From Oligoflexia bacterium (GTDB lineage: Bacteria > Bdellovibrionota > UBA1018): a stretch of 5,982 nucleotides of DNA. Positions 5,358 through 5,982 of this stretch are shown piece by piece. Location of the stretch: NCBI GenBank assembly GCA_903858195.1, contig CAIOHW010000024.1:1-5982 (forward strand). The letters run 5' to 3'. The notes under the pieces are model-generated. The model ran no database searches. It was not told the DNA's origin and saw only the letters and a program-made list of their open reading frames with translations. A program made the translations under genes and the position numbers. Position 1 is the stretch's first letter. The number at the start of each line of letters is the position of its first letter.

Positions 5358-5982
5358 TCATGAAAAGTACTGTCCGAGCCATGCGGCGGGTTCGACAGAG
5401 CCTTCCAGGAGGTCGCGAAGCTCACCTGCGCTCGCTGGCTGGAGGCGACTGAGCCTCTCCAGCTCGGGGTGGTCCCAGAGGATGGCTGCCCGCGGACTCG
5501 CATCGGGGCTCCGTCCGCAGCGGCCGAGCATTTGGGCGAGCGATAGAACGGTATAGGGTGGCTCGCAGAGGACGACCCAGTTGAACTGGGAGAAGTTCAT
5601 GCCCATTCCAAAGGCGCTTGTGGCCGCCAGCCAGCGAAGTGATCCCTCGGCCGCGCGCTGTTCGATGGCGAGTCGCTCTTCGCGGACCATCCCGGCGTGG
5701 TAAATCCCCGCTGCTTTTCCGTGGACGGCTTCAAGCAGCCGTCCCACTTCCTCGCAGCTCCTGCGAGACGAGCAGAAAAGGATTCCCGGCTCACGATGGA
5801 CCGCGAGCCACCGCAAAAGGAATTCGTGCCTCGATCGCAGGGCGATCCGGAACCGGGAGATGTGGAGTCTGGGGTGCAGGGCGAACCCCCCAATGCGATG
5901 GATCGCCGCCTCATCGCCCGGAAGTATCGCCTCGAGCTCCCGGCGGGCGGGAGCGGTCAAGGTTGCCGACAGCCAGAGCGAC
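5358..5982 (-). CDS. RecQ-type superfamily 2 DNA helicase, C-terminal part (5' end outside window)
   Basis: The frame enters from the right edge and ends at TGA 5360-5358, giving 207 visible residues. It begins with helicase motif III (LSATLT, residues 4-9), then motif IV (GILFCSS, 66-72), YHAGM (94-98), motif V (ATSAFGMGMNF, 120-130) and motif VI (QMLGRCGRSP, 150-159). The YHAG, AFGMGMN and QxxGRxGR patterns match the RecA-like domain 2 of RecQ helicases, 3'-5' enzymes that unwind recombination and fork structures. Motifs Q, I and II would lie outside the window. The protein stops about 48 residues after motif VI, with no four-Cys zinc site, RQC winged helix or HRDC domain. It is therefore a short RecQ-like protein rather than a standard RecQ. 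It lies upstream of the peptidase on the same strand, separated by 187 bases. Confidence 0.85.
   Translation of the reverse strand, partial: SLWLSATLTAPARRELEAILPGDEAAIHRIGGFALHPRLHISRFRIALRSRHEFLLRWLAVHREPGILFCSSRRSCEEVGRLLEAVHGKAAGIYHAGMVREERLAIEQRAAEGSLRWLAATSAFGMGMNFSQFNWVVLCEPPYTVLSLAQMLGRCGRSPDASPRAAILWDHPELERLSRLQPASAGELRDLLEGSVEPAAWLGQYFS

Overview
This 6 kb window is high-GC and densely coding. It looks like chromosomal housekeeping DNA from a Gram-negative bacterium: an lpxC gene implies lipid A and therefore an outer membrane. The ruvC-ruvA-ruvB-lpxC order, together with an exported clostripain-like peptidase, would fit a deltaproteobacterial-grade or Bdellovibrionota-like organism. 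That placement is an inference from gene content, not something the sequence proves. I see no transposase, integrase, phage gene or CRISPR array, and no gene looks broken.

Layout, left half (+ strand). The window opens inside the 3' end of a GNAT-like protein (2-280). Eight bases later begins a tight ruvC-ruvA-ruvB cluster (288-2637), which encodes the complete Holliday-junction branch migration and resolution machinery. RuvA and RuvB form the ATP-driven branch migration motor and RuvC is the resolvase. All signature residues that I could check are present. A 219-base leader rich in inverted repeats separates ruvB from lpxC (2857-3774), the committed deacetylase of lipid A synthesis. After lpxC comes a tRNA-Pro(GGG) gene (3835-3912) with its own sigma-70-like promoter and an encoded CCA end. 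A strong hairpin terminator (3929-3967) follows.

Layout, right half (- strand). The same hairpin can also terminate transcription from the opposite direction. There, a secreted C11 (clostripain-family) cysteine peptidase (5170 down to 3983) converges on it. Upstream of the peptidase is a 187-base gap with a candidate extended -10 promoter overlapped by a short inverted repeat. Beyond that lies the C-terminal part of a RecQ-type helicase (5982 down to 5358), truncated by the window edge. It ends unusually soon after helicase motif VI.

The ruv cluster and the RecQ-like helicase both concern recombination and repair, but they are on opposite strands and nothing shows they are co-regulated. I found no convincing undescribed system. 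The points most worth a second look are the structured ruvB-lpxC leader, the short RecQ-like protein, and the promoter/operator arrangement and possible self-processing site of the peptidase.
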